Part shown: positions 9,669 to 19,976 of the stretch, piece after piece | How the letters are laid out: each line of letters starts with the position of its first letter | Numbering within the stretch: the first letter of the stretch is position 1 | From: Leptospira saintgironsiae | GTDB lineage: Bacteria; Spirochaetota; Leptospiria; Leptospirales; Leptospiraceae | Reading direction: 5' to 3' | Length of the DNA: 64,000 nt | NCBI RefSeq assembly: GCF_002811765.1 | Contig: NZ_NPDR01000004.1 | Coordinates: 371,798-435,797, forward strand | Made by a program: the position numbers and the translations under genes | Notes under the pieces: generated by a model | Database searches by the model: none | What the model was told of the DNA's origin: nothing | What the model saw: the letters and a program-made list of their open reading frames with translations, nothing else

Positions 9669-10280
9669 ATGAACTCTATATCCATCTCAAAGCTAGTTAC
9701 GATCCTACTCATTCCGACCCTATTCTTCTTCTGCAAACCTAAAGAAGAAGAAACTACGGATGCAATCGTCTCCTTCATCGTAGGAAAAGCTACTGCGGAA
9801 AAAGCGGGCTCTGTCCTGAAGGCAACCGATCGTGTTATTGAATCTGAAATTGTAAAAACGGACAAGGATGCAACCTTAGATCTAACCACTACTTTAGGGA
9901 CAGTTCGACTCTTAGGTGGTTCCGAGGCTTCTATCGCTGCATTGAGAGCGGATCAAAATTATATTAAGGTCAACTCAGGCAATATTTTAGTAAAAGTCGC
10001 CAAACTGAAAAAGAACGAATCCATCTCAATCGACACTCCTACCGTAGTAGCTGCTGTTAGAGGGACCCAATTCTGGGGACAAGTGAATCCAGCTAATGAA
10101 ACTGGAACATTTGCAGTTCGCGAAGGTAGTGTTCAAATTACCAGAAAAGACGACGAGGCCCGAGTTTTAGTAAAAGCAGGAGAAGCAGTGGACTTAGGCC
10201 CTGGGATCAAGGCTCTAAAAGTTCGCCCTGCAGCTGCGGGTGAGCTCTCCGCAATGGAACAAATCGATCAAATGAAATAG
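9669..10280 (+). CDS. FecR-domain lipoprotein
   Basis: A 203-residue putative lipoprotein. The hydrophobic N-terminus ends at LFFFC followed by KPKEEE, a plausible leptospiral lipobox. The mature part fits the FecR fold: TDKDATLDLTTTLGTVRLLG, then NILVKVAKLKKNESISIDTP and VVAAVRGTQFWG, ending with FAVREGSVQI. FecR domains occur in anti-sigma regulators and also in structural surface proteins. No sigma factor gene is adjacent, so a stand-alone envelope role is more likely. It lies between murI and purM. Confidence 0.85.
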   Translation: MNSISISKLVTILLIPTLFFFCKPKEEETTDAIVSFIVGKATAEKAGSVLKATDRVIESEIVKTDKDATLDLTTTLGTVRLLGGSEASIAALRADQNYIKVNSGNILVKVAKLKKNESISIDTPTVVAAVRGTQFWGQVNPANETGTFAVREGSVQITRKDDEARVLVKAGEAVDLGPGIKALKVRPAAAGELSAMEQIDQMK

Positions 10281-10333
10281 CTTTTTTTCTGGGCATTAGA
10301 CCCGATCCGGGAATTCTGTTCTGGAGCGGGTCC

Positions 10334-11371
10334 ATGCAAGAAGAAATCAGTTATAAATCCGCCGGAGTCGATACAGAAGCCGGCCAAGAATTCGTCAAAA
10401 AGATCAAACAAAACGTAGAATCCACCCATGGTCCCAGAGTTTTAGGCGGGCTTGGAGGATTTTCAGGCGCCTTCGACGTTTCCTTCCTCAAAAATTATAA
10501 AAACCCAATATTACTCAGCGGTACCGATGGTGTAGGGACCAAGGTAGAGCTCGCTCGTTTATTCAATATCCATGATACAATCGGCATAGACTTAGTTGCT
10601 ATGTGTGTGAATGATATTCTTGTCTCCGGTGGAGAGCCTTTATTCTTCTTAGATTATATTGCCTGCGGTAAATTGATCCCTGAAAGAATGGAAAGGATCG
10701 TTGCGGGTATCGTAAAAGGTTGTAAACTTTCCGGAGCTGCGTTACTCGGTGGAGAAACTGCAGAACATCCTGGCACAATGGATCCAGATGAATACGATTT
10801 AGGCGGATTCGTAGTGGGCGCAGTAGAAAAGGAAGACTTAATAGATGGATCCAAGATAAAACCTGGAGATATCGTTTTAGGTTTAGAATCTTCCGGTCCT
10901 CATAGCAATGGATTTTCTCTTATTCGTAAATTGTATTTAGAGGGGGGAAGAAAACTTCCCGCAGATCCAGAGTTAGTCGGTTTCTTAAAAGAATTTGCAC
11001 TTCGTCCTACAAGGATCTATGTCCAGAGTATACTAAATCTCACCAAGAAGGTTGAAGTAAAAGGAATGGTACATATCACTGGAGGAGGTTTTTACGAAAA
11101 CATTCCTAGAGTGCTTTCTGATTCTTTGGCTATTGAGATCAAAAGAGAAAATCTTCCTGAGAATCCATTCTTTACCCGAGTGCAGAAAGATTTTCCTTCT
11201 TTAACTGAAAAGGAATTGTATTCCACTTTTAATATGGGAATCGGATACATAGTCATCGTTTCTCCAGAGTCAGTAGCAGATGCAACTGCTGCTCTGGAAG
11301 AAAAAGGAGAACTGGTCCATAAAATCGGAGTAATCACTTCGAAAAATAAAGAGTCTGTTCTTTTTGTCTGA
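10334..11371 (+). CDS. purM: Phosphoribosylformylglycinamidine cyclo-ligase PurM
   Basis: A 345-residue AIR synthetase, fifth step of purine biosynthesis, closing the imidazole ring of FGAM with ATP. Family motifs are clear: SYKSAGVDTEAGQEFVKKIK at the N-terminus, LLSGTDGVGTKVELA, VNDILVSGGEPLFFLDYIA, LLGGETAEHPG, and the C-terminal HITGGGFYENIPR. Length is typical. A GGAG lies just upstream of the ATG. It follows the FecR gene by 53 bp. No purine riboswitch or PurR-like box is visible. Confidence 0.97.
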   Translation: MQEEISYKSAGVDTEAGQEFVKKIKQNVESTHGPRVLGGLGGFSGAFDVSFLKNYKNPILLSGTDGVGTKVELARLFNIHDTIGIDLVAMCVNDILVSGGEPLFFLDYIACGKLIPERMERIVAGIVKGCKLSGAALLGGETAEHPGTMDPDEYDLGGFVVGAVEKEDLIDGSKIKPGDIVLGLESSGPHSNGFSLIRKLYLEGGRKLPADPELVGFLKEFALRPTRIYVQSILNLTKKVEVKGMVHITGGGFYENIPRVLSDSLAIEIKRENLPENPFFTRVQKDFPSLTEKELYSTFNMGIGYIVIVSPESVADATAALEEKGELVHKIGVITSKNKESVLFV

Positions 11372-11392
11372 ACTTTTCAAACCGGCAGATAT

Positions 11393-12649
11393 ATGGATCG
11401 GATCCAAACTCTTTTAAAAAATCCAATTTTTATCTTATCTAAAAAGAATCCATTCATGCTTTCTAGATGGAGTATTTTATACGTACTCCTTGGATTATTT
11501 GCAGGATTATTCTCTGCATTATTTTGGAAGGCGTTGGAATATCTCACCAAACTTTTAGCAGGCTTCCAGGGAAATTCGATCATTCTGATCATGACCTTAT
11601 CCGGTTTGGGCATAGGACTTCTCATTTATTTCCTGGGAGAACCGGGAGAAATCTCATTAGTAATTGATAATATTCGTTTTAGGGGAGGAAAGCTCGACCC
11701 TAAAAATAACCCTTCTATGAGTTTGTCTTCTTTGCTTAGTATTTCTTCTGGAGGAAGCGCAGGACCTGAGGCCCCTCTTGTTCAGATCACAGGATCTTTT
11801 GGAAGCTGGTTTGCTGAAAAGATAGGATTAGAAGGAGAAGAGCTCAGATCCATGACCATCGCAGGAATGGCCGCAGGATTTACTTCTTTATTCGGCTCTC
11901 CTCTAGGTGGAGCTCTATTCGCGTTGGAAATCCTACAACATAGACATGTGGTAGAATATTACGAGGCATTATTACCTGCATTCCTCTCCAGTTGTAGTGC
12001 TTATTTCGTATTCCTATTTATGACTGATATAGGAATCGGACCCACTTGGGAATTCCCACAATATGTTCCGGGTGGAATAGAAGATTTTCAATATGCGATC
12101 GGATTCGGAATGGCCGGGGCGATCGTAGGATGGATCTTTTATGGAATATTCAGAATTACTAAATTTTCTTTCTCTAAAATAACTCTTCCTATTTTTGTAA
12201 AGACAACCATAGGCGGATTACTCTTAGGTTGTATTGCTTATTACGAACCGCTCACTCGTTATTTTGGTCATGACCAGTTAAATGAGATTGTAGTCACAAA
12301 AGGGAATTGGATCTTTTTTGGAACTCTTGCTTTATTAAAGATATTAGCGATCAATATCACTGTTTCCAGCGGTTGGAGAGGTGGTATTATTATACCGTTA
12401 TTCTTCGTTGGAGCGGTAGCTGGCCGATTTTTTATGGATTTCTTTCCTTCAGAGAATGAATCCTTTTTGCTGATTTGTTTGATGGCTTCAGTAAATGCAT
12501 CAGTAACTAAAACACCTATTAGCACTACTATATTACTTACAGGTTTAACTGGAGTTTCCAATTTCACTCCTGTATTATTTGCCTCTTTGAGCGGATACTT
12601 CTTATCTCCTAAGGCGCCGTTTATCAGTTCTCAGGCGGATTCAGTTTAA
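11393..12649 (+). CDS. ClC-family chloride channel/transporter
   Basis: A 418-residue polytopic membrane protein of the ClC family. The segment SSGGSAGPEAPLVQITGSFG carries the selectivity-filter GxEGP-like motif with the gating glutamate (here GPEAPLVQ), and SSGWRGGIIIPLFFVGA matches the later GxFxP-like region. It lacks the C-terminal CBS domains found in some members. ClC proteins move chloride, in bacteria often as proton antiporters in acid or halide homeostasis; which mode applies here cannot be read. A later ATG at 11457 would trim the basic N-terminal tail. Confidence 0.9.
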   Translation: MDRIQTLLKNPIFILSKKNPFMLSRWSILYVLLGLFAGLFSALFWKALEYLTKLLAGFQGNSIILIMTLSGLGIGLLIYFLGEPGEISLVIDNIRFRGGKLDPKNNPSMSLSSLLSISSGGSAGPEAPLVQITGSFGSWFAEKIGLEGEELRSMTIAGMAAGFTSLFGSPLGGALFALEILQHRHVVEYYEALLPAFLSSCSAYFVFLFMTDIGIGPTWEFPQYVPGGIEDFQYAIGFGMAGAIVGWIFYGIFRITKFSFSKITLPIFVKTTIGGLLLGCIAYYEPLTRYFGHDQLNEIVVTKGNWIFFGTLALLKILAINITVSSGWRGGIIIPLFFVGAVAGRFFMDFFPSENESFLLICLMASVNASVTKTPISTTILLTGLTGVSNFTPVLFASLSGYFLSPKAPFISSQADSV

Positions 12650-12722
12650 TTTTTAGATCGGACTATAACGTCGATTTTGTCCTGGACTATTTCCAGCAAA
12701 TCGATAAAAGATAGCCAACTCT

Positions 12723-14759
12723 ATGGGAATTTTCTCTAAAAAGGATCCGTTCTTTCTTTTCGCGGCATTCTTATTTTTCGCATACTGTACACCTTCTCCT
12801 AAAAAAGCTTTATTAGAGAATGGTGTTATAGATTGGGAAAAATCTATCCAGCAAGGAAAATGTTTCCGAATGACTGGAGATTGGAAGTTTGCATGGTTGG
12901 GTGTTACTCCAGATACAAGTATTCCTAAAGAGCCTGAAAAATTTTCCACAAGTCTTGTCCCGGGGAGCTGGACCAAACATGATTGGCCTGGTTCTGACGA
13001 GGGAGAATTTCCTAAATACGGAAAAGCATTGTATAGAGTGGACTTGGTTTCTTCTACCCCTGTAGAAAGTTTACATTTAGTTTCCTATGACCAAGGAACA
13101 AATTATAGGATCCTATTTAACGGAAAAATAATCAATGAAGTGGGAAGGGTAGGAGATCCAACGGAAGAAGGACTCGAACTTAAAACCAGCTATTCTATTC
13201 TTCCCGCATGGCAGGGAACAGCGCATCTTGATTTTGAAATTTCAAATTATCAGTATAGAAAAGGAGGACTTTGGAAACCTCCTATCTTAGGTACTGCGGA
13301 ATGTGTAAGTCGCTATTATATGGACAGAAGGGACTTAGAAGGAATACTCTGCGGAGGACTTTTCTTCTTAGGTCTATTTCATATTTTCGTATCAGTTTTC
13401 TATAAAAAAGATTCTTCTGCTTTGATACTCGGAATTCTTTCTATCACAGTGGGACTAAGATTATATTCCACTGGAGTCAGATTATTCCCTGAACATTTTT
13501 TAGTAGGACCTGAAATATATCTTAGGACTGAATTTATCTCCTGGTTTATGGGGATGCCATTGGCCCAGCATTTTTTGTTAGAAGTATTTCCTATGGACTT
13601 CGGAAAAAAATTCCTGAAATTAGGATATATTTTCGCAGGAATATTTACCCTAATCACTTTGTTTACTGGGCCAGCGATCTACTCTTATCTAGTTAATCCT
13701 TCTTATATTCTTTTTGTATTTAATGGCGCCTGCTCTTTGGTAGTTTTAGCAAAGGCAGTTTCTCGGAGAATGGTGGGAGCTTATATATATCTCACTGGTT
13801 TTATCTTTCTTCTATTCTTCATGACAAGTGAGATATTATTCCATGCTGAAATATTGGATTCTTGGGAACTGAGCGGGATCGGAGTTGGAATATTTGTACT
13901 TGGAAATTCACTTTCTTTATCTAACAAAATGTTGAGCGGATTCAGAGAAAGAGAGAAGGTCCAAGAAATTCTAAATACAAACTTAGAAGAGTTGGTTAGA
14001 AAAAGGACCAGGGAATTAGAATTTGCAAGAGACGAGGCAGAAGCAGCCAATAAAGCAAAAAGTGAATTTTTGATCAATGTGGATCATGAAGTGCGAACTC
14101 CAATGAACGGGATCATGGGGATCACTCAGATGTTGCTGGATTCAGATCTTAAACCCGAACACCAAGAAATGTTGGAGTTACTTAAAAGAAGTGGGGATGC
14201 TATGATGGTCATCCTTGGTTCCATGTTAGACGCTTCCAGTTTAGAAAAAGGTACATTATATCTTTTGAATAAACGTTTTAGCCTTAAAGCATCTGTTTAT
14301 GAAGCTGCTATGAGGGTAGAAGACAAAATCCGCAGAAAGAATCTGGATTTCAGCGTAACACTTTCGGATAACCTTCCAGAAATTGTAGAAGGTGATGAAG
14401 AAAGATTTAAAACTATGCTTTTGGTCCTTTTAGAAAATGCGGAGAAGTTCACAGTAAAAGGATTTGTCAAACTTATAGGAGAAAAAGTCCAAGATACGAA
14501 TCTAGACTATCGACTTAGATTTAGGGTCCAAGACTCAGGCATTGGAATTCCCGAAGATAAACTCAGTTCTATATTCAATCCATTCCAGCAGGTGGATTCT
14601 GGAGTTACTAAACCTTTCCAAGGAGCGGGGCTTGGACTCGCACTTTGTAAGGCTCTCGCCCAGAAAATGGACGGGGATATTTCAGTCCAGAGTGTGCCAG
14701 GTAAAGGTTCCGAATTCATCCTAGAAATCGCCCTATCTAAACCGGAAATCCAATCTTGA
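12723..14759 (+). CDS. 7TMR-DISM membrane sensor histidine kinase
   Basis: A 678-residue sensor kinase. The N-terminus is a signal or lipoprotein-like segment (FLFFAYC), followed by an extracellular beta-rich domain (about 60-195) resembling 7TMR-DISMED, then about seven membrane segments (about 205-395). A short coiled linker leads to the HisKA box [15 protein letters not shown] with the phospho-accepting His near residue 457. The ATPase domain shows the N box [13 protein letters not shown]1 DSGIGIP and G2 [12 protein letters not shown]. There is no receiver domain. The ligand and partner regulator are unknown. The mutL gene starts 38 bp downstream. Confidence 0.9.
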   Translation: MGIFSKKDPFFLFAAFLFFAYCTPSPKKALLENGVIDWEKSIQQGKCFRMTGDWKFAWLGVTPDTSIPKEPEKFSTSLVPGSWTKHDWPGSDEGEFPKYGKALYRVDLVSSTPVESLHLVSYDQGTNYRILFNGKIINEVGRVGDPTEEGLELKTSYSILPAWQGTAHLDFEISNYQYRKGGLWKPPILGTAECVSRYYMDRRDLEGILCGGLFFLGLFHIFVSVFYKKDSSALILGILSITVGLRLYSTGVRLFPEHFLVGPEIYLRTEFISWFMGMPLAQHFLLEVFPMDFGKKFLKLGYIFAGIFTLITLFTGPAIYSYLVNPSYILFVFNGACSLVVLAKAVSRRMVGAYIYLTGFIFLLFFMTSEILFHAEILDSWELSGIGVGIFVLGNSLSLSNKMLSGFREREKVQEILNTNLEELVRKRTRELEFARDEAEAANKAKSEFLINVDHEVRTPMNGIMGITQMLLDSDLKPEHQEMLELLKRSGDAMMVILGSMLDASSLEKGTLYLLNKRFSLKASVYEAAMRVEDKIRRKNLDFSVTLSDNLPEIVEGDEERFKTMLLVLLENAEKFTVKGFVKLIGEKVQDTNLDYRLRFRVQDSGIGIPEDKLSSIFNPFQQVDSGVTKPFQGAGLGLALCKALAQKMDGDISVQSVPGKGSEFILEIALSKPEIQS

Positions 14760-14796
14760 CATAAGATTTCCTCCTTCCAAGCTGGGTCCAAAGTAT

Positions 14797-16581
14797 ATGG
14801 GAAGGATCCAAGAGCTCAGTCCGGAATTAATCAACCAAATCGCCGCCGGGGAAGTGATAGAATCTGCCCACTCCGTCTTGAAAGAAATGATGGAGAACTC
14901 GGTGGATGCAGGCGCGGACACGATCGAGGTCGAGTCCAGAGACGGAGGTTTGACCTCACTTCTTCTTTCCGATAACGGCTCCGGGATAGAAGAAGAAGAT
15001 ATCCCTCTTGCAATCCAAAGACATGCCACAAGTAAGATCCGTACATTAAAAGATCTTGAATTAGTTTCTTCTTATGGATTCAGGGGAGAAGCATTGGCAT
15101 CCATCGCCTCCGTTTCCAAACTTACAATCGAAACAGGAACAGGCCAGCCCACGGCTTGGAAAGTAAGGTCAGAAAAAGGACAAATCCTTTCCAAAGAATC
15201 CATCCCAGGTTTTCAGGGAACTAAGATCCTGGTTGAGGATCTATTCTATAACACTCCAGTCAGAAGAAAATTTTTAAAATCAGTTCGTTCAGAAGATAAG
15301 AAGATCCGAGATAAAGTAACTATCCAGGCTCTCGCACGAGAAGATATCCGATTTAGATTCGTTCAGGATCATAAGGAGATATATAGACTTCCTCCTAAGA
15401 ATAAAAGAGAAAGGATCATAGATCTATTCGGAGAAAATTTCAGGGACCACTTGTTGGAGGTCCAACTGGAAAGAAAAGGTTGGAAGGCGACAGGTTATAT
15501 AAGTGATCCTGATTTTTATAAATCCAATCGAACCGGCCAATTCATTTTCGTGAATGGAAGGCCTGTTGAGATTAAATACTCTTCTCATCTATTGAAAAAA
15601 TGTTATGATGAACTTCTTCCTCCGAACGCTCATCCATACTGTTTTTTATTTTTCGAAGTAGATCCTGAATCTATAGATGTAAACGTTCATCCTGCTAAAA
15701 AGGAGATCCGCTTCCTGGACGAAGAAGGATTTAATACATTCTTCTTGCAATTGATCCAAAAAGAACTTAGGTCCAGCACTCCAGTTAGCTTTTTAGAATT
15801 AAAAAACAGACTTTTAAGACCTGAGCCTAAAAAGATGGAATCTACATTATATTCCTTTTCTGGTTCTTCTTCCTCCGGAACAGAACAACATCTTTTGGGC
15901 GGAGCACTTTACGAAGAAGTAAAACATTCTCCTTCTTTTCTTGTAGAAGCAGTTGGTCCTGGCTCAAGGTTAGATGATCTAACTGATATGCCGATCAAAC
16001 ATTCAGAGTTTATTCCTAAAAAACATTTTGGATTATTATTCGAAACGTTTATTTTGGCAGAAGGAGAAGATGGTTTTTATATCATAGACCAGCACACTGC
16101 CCACGAAAGGATCCGTTACGAAGAAGTATTAAGAAAACTTAAAAAGAAAAATTACGGGATCCAACCACTTCTCACTCCAGTTCGTATTCCTGTTTCTAAA
16201 CAAGAAGCAGAAGATATAAAAGATAGGCTAGGAGAATACCAAGAAGTCGGTTTAAAATTAGACTCACTCGGAGAAGATACGATGGTCCTTCGAGAAGTTC
16301 CTGGTTACTTTCTGCCTGGGCATGAAAAAGAGATCGTTCTGGATTTTTTAAATCGTACAGGTGGCAAGGAAGTTCCTGAGCCTGAGTTATACGATCTTAT
16401 GGCAAAATGTGTGGCTTGCAGATCTGCTGTTAAAAAGGGAGATCAACTTTCGGATCATCTGATCGCGGAGATGCTCAATCGTTTGAGTTATTGTGAGAAT
16501 CCATCCCGCTGTCCTCATGGAAGACCCACCTTGGTCAAATTAACCAGAGAAGATCTGGAAAGAATGTTTCATCGCAGGTAA
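14797..16581 (+). CDS. mutL: DNA mismatch repair protein MutL
   Basis: A 594-residue GHKL ATPase of mismatch repair. The N-terminal motifs [27 protein letters not shown] and [12 protein letters not shown] form the ATP site. The C-terminal half keeps the metal-dependent endonuclease signature ([16 protein letters not shown], then ACR and CPHGRPT near the end), so this is an endonuclease-type MutL as expected in an organism without MutH. The usual ERPASV after AAGEV is replaced by ESAHSV, a mild deviation. The last gene-end TAA is three bases before the next ORF. Confidence 0.97.
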   Translation: MGRIQELSPELINQIAAGEVIESAHSVLKEMMENSVDAGADTIEVESRDGGLTSLLLSDNGSGIEEEDIPLAIQRHATSKIRTLKDLELVSSYGFRGEALASIASVSKLTIETGTGQPTAWKVRSEKGQILSKESIPGFQGTKILVEDLFYNTPVRRKFLKSVRSEDKKIRDKVTIQALAREDIRFRFVQDHKEIYRLPPKNKRERIIDLFGENFRDHLLEVQLERKGWKATGYISDPDFYKSNRTGQFIFVNGRPVEIKYSSHLLKKCYDELLPPNAHPYCFLFFEVDPESIDVNVHPAKKEIRFLDEEGFNTFFLQLIQKELRSSTPVSFLELKNRLLRPEPKKMESTLYSFSGSSSSGTEQHLLGGALYEEVKHSPSFLVEAVGPGSRLDDLTDMPIKHSEFIPKKHFGLLFETFILAEGEDGFYIIDQHTAHERIRYEEVLRKLKKKNYGIQPLLTPVRIPVSKQEAEDIKDRLGEYQEVGLKLDSLGEDTMVLREVPGYFLPGHEKEIVLDFLNRTGGKEVPEPELYDLMAKCVACRSAVKKGDQLSDHLIAEMLNRLSYCENPSRCPHGRPTLVKLTREDLERMFHRR

Positions 16582-16584
16582 AAT

Positions 16585-17181
16585 TTGAAAACAGAATCCC
16601 AAGCACTTAAAAACTCTACGGAGAATGTAATCTCCACCTTGATCAGACAAACATTGATCGCAAGTGTGATCTTGTTATTGATAGTACTCGTTCTTGCAAG
16701 ATTTTTCAATGAAAGAGTCACACAAGTAGCTGGCCTCTTTTTGGATTACACCGGGGTATGGGGAGTAGGACTTTCTATATTCGTTGCGGATTCAGTGCAT
16801 GTATTCTTTCCTCCCGATACATTTTTGATCTTGGCAGTAGCTGCAAAGATGCCTGATTTTTGGGTAATCTTCTTTGCTTCCGTTGGGTCTTTACTTGCTG
16901 GGGGATGTTCCTACTCTCAAGGAAGATTCCTTCTTCCTAAGTTAACCGTATTTACTAAGTTCATTCGGAACCATGAAGAGAAGTTAGAAGTATACGTAAA
17001 AAGATTTGGATTCTGGGCGGTGGTGCTTGCAGCACTTACTCCATTGCCTTATTCATGGACCTCAGTGGCAGCAGGTGCAATGAAAATGAGACTTGATCTT
17101 TTTTTTGCAGCCGCACTTTTTAGGATTCCCCGTTTTATTCTTTATTACTATCTAATAAAGGGCGGATGGATCGGGATCTAA
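16585..17181 (+). CDS. VTT/DedA-like membrane protein (YqaA type)
   Basis: A 198-residue membrane protein with about four or five hydrophobic segments and the VTT (SNARE-associated) signature, including FFPPDTFLILAVAAKM and FWAVVLAALTPLPYSWTSVAAG. Family members are linked to phospholipid flipping and membrane integrity. The chosen start is TTG at 16585, three bases after mutL; no in-frame ATG is available before the first membrane segment. The role here is inferred from family only. Confidence 0.78.
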   Translation: MKTESQALKNSTENVISTLIRQTLIASVILLLIVLVLARFFNERVTQVAGLFLDYTGVWGVGLSIFVADSVHVFFPPDTFLILAVAAKMPDFWVIFFASVGSLLAGGCSYSQGRFLLPKLTVFTKFIRNHEEKLEVYVKRFGFWAVVLAALTPLPYSWTSVAAGAMKMRLDLFFAAALFRIPRFILYYYLIKGGWIGI

Positions 17182-17228
17182 ACATTCGGATTGACTCTAA
17201 GTAAAAGCAAAGGTAAAAAATTTAGATA

Positions 17229-17468
17229 ATGGACGATTCTCCCAGACTTATTCCTAAAACCAGAAAAGAGCTGATCTTAGAAAATTTAGATTGGTTTGCT
17301 TTGCCTGTTCGTATTTCCGAATTGGTAGAGAATGTATTGGATGGAAAGATCAGAGAACAATCCTTAGTATGCTGTCATAGCGCATGCGATGTATGCAATT
17401 CTACAATCCGTTCCTGCATACGTAAGATCCAAAGAGAATTGGAAGAAGAACTTGGGCAGTCTATTTGA
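17229..17468 (+). CDS. Small conserved-looking protein with Cys cluster
   Basis: A 79-residue protein I do not recognise. It has an acidic N-terminal half and a cluster of five cysteines in [16 protein letters not shown], followed by a charged helix. The cysteine spacing could bind a metal or form disulfides. Its 3' end overlaps the preferred start of rarA by 17 bases, which suggests translational coupling. Coding status is supported by the ATG start, the tight packing and a natural amino-acid composition. Confidence 0.6.
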   Translation: MDDSPRLIPKTRKELILENLDWFALPVRISELVENVLDGKIREQSLVCCHSACDVCNSTIRSCIRKIQRELEEELGQSI

Positions 17469-18714
17469 AAGAGCACCTCTTCCTCATAAGATCAGACCTA
17501 GTTCATTTGCTCAGGTCATTGGACAGGAAAAGGCAAAGCTTCAATTACAAAAATATAAAGAACCAGTAAGCATTCTATTATACGGACCTCCTGGCACAGG
17601 AAAGTCAACGATTGCCAGGATCTTAGGTAATACCTGGAAATTACCTTTTGTAGAATACAACGCAGTCACAACAGGCGTTGCAGATATCAAAAAACTATTA
17701 GAAAGATCCGAGAAAGAAGGGAGTATTCTTCTCTTTTTGGATGAGATACATAGATTCAGTTCTTCTCAACAAGATAGTTTATTAAAGGGAGTTGAGACCG
17801 GGGGAATAGTTCTGATTGGTGCTACTACTGAAAATCCTTCCTTCAGAATTACAAGACCTCTATTATCCAGATGCCAGGTGCTTAGGCTGGAACCATTGGG
17901 TGAAAATGACCTTTTGGAAATACTTTCCAGAGGAACAGAATCTTTAGATCCAAAACCGAATATTACAAAAGAAGCAAGTTCTCTTTTGGTTCGATATTCA
18001 GGTGGAGATGCCAGAAAACTTCTCTCTAATTTAGAGGGTCTTGTTCTTTCCAGAGATTCCGGAGCTTCCATAGAGGCCTCCGATATAGAAACATTTTTAG
18101 AAAGTAGAGTAATCGAATACGATCAAAGCGGAGAAAGCCATTATGATGTGATCTCTGCATTCATCAAGTCTGTGAGAGGAAGTGATCCGGACGCAGCATT
18201 ATTTTATTTGGCAATGATGTTAGAAGGGGGAGAAGATCCACTCTTCATCGCAAGGCGACTTATCATCTTGGCCTCTGAAGATATTGGAAATGCTTCTGTT
18301 CATGGTTTACCCTTAGCGGTTGCAGGACTTCATGCATTAGAAACAATCGGAATGCCGGAGGGAAGGATCATTTTAGGACAGGTCACTACATTCTTGGCTT
18401 CTTGCCCTAAGTCCAACGCGTCTTATTTAGGAATTGGTTCTGCACTTTCATTTGTAAAAGAGAGGGGCCCGAGTTTAAAAATCCCGAATCGATTGAGAAA
18501 TGCTCCTACTTCTACCCATAAAAAAGAGGGAGCAGGACAGGGTTATAAGTATCCTCATGATTTTGGTGGATTTGTGCCATTCTCCTATTTCCCAGATGAT
18601 CTTTCCGACAATCCGCCTCAATTTTATAAACCAACCAAAAACGGAATGGAAGGAAAGATTAAAGAACATCTGGCTTCCATTTGGAAAAAGATCTCCGGCA
18701 AAAATTACGAGTAG
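17452..18714 (+). CDS. rarA: Replication-associated recombination protein A (RarA/MgsA)
   Basis: A 420-residue AAA+ ATPase related to clamp loaders and RuvB, acting at stalled replication forks. Walker A is [17 protein letters not shown], Walker B is [10 protein letters not shown], and the sensor-1 region is [12 protein letters not shown]; the C-terminal MgsA domain includes [21 protein letters not shown]. The frame is open from an ATG at 17389, but I chose TTG 17452 because a purine-rich GGAAGAAGAA precedes it and the protein then begins close to the conserved [16 protein letters not shown]. The upstream ATG would add 21 unmatched residues inside the preceding gene. Confidence 0.92.
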   Translation: MGSLFERAPLPHKIRPSSFAQVIGQEKAKLQLQKYKEPVSILLYGPPGTGKSTIARILGNTWKLPFVEYNAVTTGVADIKKLLERSEKEGSILLFLDEIHRFSSSQQDSLLKGVETGGIVLIGATTENPSFRITRPLLSRCQVLRLEPLGENDLLEILSRGTESLDPKPNITKEASSLLVRYSGGDARKLLSNLEGLVLSRDSGASIEASDIETFLESRVIEYDQSGESHYDVISAFIKSVRGSDPDAALFYLAMMLEGGEDPLFIARRLIILASEDIGNASVHGLPLAVAGLHALETIGMPEGRIILGQVTTFLASCPKSNASYLGIGSALSFVKERGPSLKIPNRLRNAPTSTHKKEGAGQGYKYPHDFGGFVPFSYFPDDLSDNPPQFYKPTKNGMEGKIKEHLASIWKKISGKNYE

Positions 18715-18755
18715 CACTCTTATATTTTCCGCAAAAAACTTCAAATATTTGTTGC

Positions 18756-18771
18756 GTAGTTAAATAGCTAC
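18756..18771. promoter_or_regulatory. Operator-like site 1 upstream of arsR-type gene
   Basis: GTAGTTAAATAGCTAC, an imperfect inverted repeat with GTAG/CTAC ends. A second copy of the same pattern lies 26 bp further on. ArsR-family repressors commonly autoregulate through short AT-rich inverted repeats, so this is the likely self-operator. A possible -35 (TTGCGT, 18752-18757) and -10 (TTAAAT, 18775-18780), 17 bp apart, overlap it. Confidence 0.65.
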
Positions 18772-18781
18772 ATTTTAAATT

Positions 18782-18797
18782 GTAGCTAAGTGGCTAC
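18782..18797. promoter_or_regulatory. Operator-like site 2, adjacent to the ArsR start codon
   Basis: GTAGCTAAGTGGCTAC, matching site 1 at 13 of 16 positions. It ends three bases before the ATG at 18801, so it covers the place where a Shine-Dalgarno would be; none is visible, and the transcript may be leaderless or nearly so. The outer halves of sites 1 and 2 also form an inverted repeat (TAGCTACA 18765-18772, TGTAGCTA 18781-18788). Confidence 0.65.
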
Positions 18798-18800
18798 ATA

Positions 18801-19124
18801 ATGAATCTAAGAAGGGACGTATTCCAGGCTATAGCCGATCCTACGCGAAGGGCAATACTTTTGCTTGTGGCTTCTCAGGCAATGACTGCGGGAGCGATCG
18901 CTTCTAATTTTGATACGGCCAGGCCCACAGTTTCCAAACATTTACAAATACTCACGGAGTGTGAATTATTAAAGCAGGAGCAAAATGGTAGGGAAATTTA
19001 TTACCAATTGAATCCAAACAAGATGAAAGAAATTGCCGACTTTATAGAACCATTCCGTAATATGTGGGACGATCGATTCAATAAGCTAGAGTCCGTAATG
19101 AAAAAATACAAATCAAGAAAATAG
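18801..19124 (+). CDS. ArsR-family (SdpR-like) transcriptional repressor
   Basis: A 107-residue winged-helix repressor. The N-terminus [20 protein letters not shown] and the recognition helix region [19 protein letters not shown] are typical of the ArsR subgroup that sits next to SRPBCC genes. There are no clear metal-binding cysteines (no CxC in helix 3), so it is probably not a metal sensor. It lies first in a run of five closely spaced genes and has paired operator-like sites immediately upstream, so it very likely represses its own cassette. The signal that lifts repression is unknown. Confidence 0.9.
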   Translation: MNLRRDVFQAIADPTRRAILLLVASQAMTAGAIASNFDTARPTVSKHLQILTECELLKQEQNGREIYYQLNPNKMKEIADFIEPFRNMWDDRFNKLESVMKKYKSRK

Positions 19125-19127
19125 AAT

Positions 19128-19592
19128 ATGGAAAGAAAAACCAAAATTGATGCAGAAGACGGCAAACAAGAATTGCTGATCACAAGAGAATTTGATCTTC
19201 CTGTGGATCTAGTTTTTAAGGCACATATTGAACCAGAAATTGTAGAAGAATGGATGGGAACAAAAGTTCTGAAATTAGAAGCAAATAAGCATGGAAGCTG
19301 GCAATATGTAACCACGGATCCTCTTGGAAACAAACACGGATTTAATGGTGTTATACATGAATTTGTTCAGGACCAAAAGATTATCCGTACTTTTGAGATG
19401 GAAAATTCTCCATTTCCACCCCAACTTGAATTTTTAGAATTCGAATCTTTAGGAGAAGAGAAAAGCAAACTTACAATGCATATCATATTTAAGTCTGTCT
19501 CACTCAGAGACCAATTATTAAAAATGCCTTTCGCACAAGGTATCAATATGGCTCATAACAGATTACAAGAAATCGTAATTAAATTAAAATAG
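19128..19592 (+). CDS. SRPBCC/AHSA1-domain protein
   Basis: A 154-residue START-like protein. The segment REFDLPVDLVFKAHIEPEIVEEWMGT is the typical beginning of the AHSA1 (Activator of Hsp90 homologue 1) domain, which in bacteria usually means a hydrophobic-ligand binding cup of unknown ligand. It starts three bases after the ArsR gene; such ArsR-SRPBCC pairs are widespread. Together with DoxX and DUF1801 proteins it forms a recurrent accessory cassette. Confidence 0.88.
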   Translation: MERKTKIDAEDGKQELLITREFDLPVDLVFKAHIEPEIVEEWMGTKVLKLEANKHGSWQYVTTDPLGNKHGFNGVIHEFVQDQKIIRTFEMENSPFPPQLEFLEFESLGEEKSKLTMHIIFKSVSLRDQLLKMPFAQGINMAHNRLQEIVIKLK

Positions 19593-19602
19593 GATATTGG
19601 AC

Positions 19603-19971
19603 ATGAGAAATAAGATTATATATTGGATCGCTACTGCATGGCTTTCCTTAGGGATGGTGTCGACTGGGATCGTTCAGACGATACAAATGAAAGAAGAAGC
19701 TGATATGTTTGCACATTTAGGTTATCCTGCATATTTGATGATCATATTAGGCGTTTGGAAATTATTAGGAGTGATCGCTGTTCTTGTTCCTAAATATCCT
19801 TTAGTAAAGGAATGGGCATACGCAGGATTTTTCTTTACAATGTCTGGAGCGGTGTTTTCTCATTTTGCAGCTGGAGACGGAGCGAAAGAATATTTCGGAC
19901 CCGCATTATTACTGGTGCTTACAGTAGTGTCTTGGTATTTCAGACCGGCTGACAGAAAATTACAAGGGTGA
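19603..19971 (+). CDS. DoxX-like membrane protein
   Basis: A 122-residue protein with four hydrophobic segments and the DoxX-like pattern (YWIATAWLSLGMVSTGIVQ, then HLGYPAYLMIILGVWKLLGVIAVL). The frame opens at a TTG (19597), but the ATG at 19603 has AGGA at good spacing and is preferred. DoxX-family proteins are linked to redox homeostasis at the membrane in some bacteria; the role here is unknown. It sits third in the ArsR cassette. Confidence 0.82.
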   Translation: MRNKIIYWIATAWLSLGMVSTGIVQTIQMKEEADMFAHLGYPAYLMIILGVWKLLGVIAVLVPKYPLVKEWAYAGFFFTMSGAVFSHFAAGDGAKEYFGPALLLVLTVVSWYFRPADRKLQG

Positions 19972-19976
19972 TCTAA

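Noticed and set aside
17389..17451. Upstream in-frame ATG for rarA
   Set aside because: It would add 21 residues lying wholly inside the preceding small gene and unlike any RarA N-terminus; TTG 17452 has a better ribosome site.
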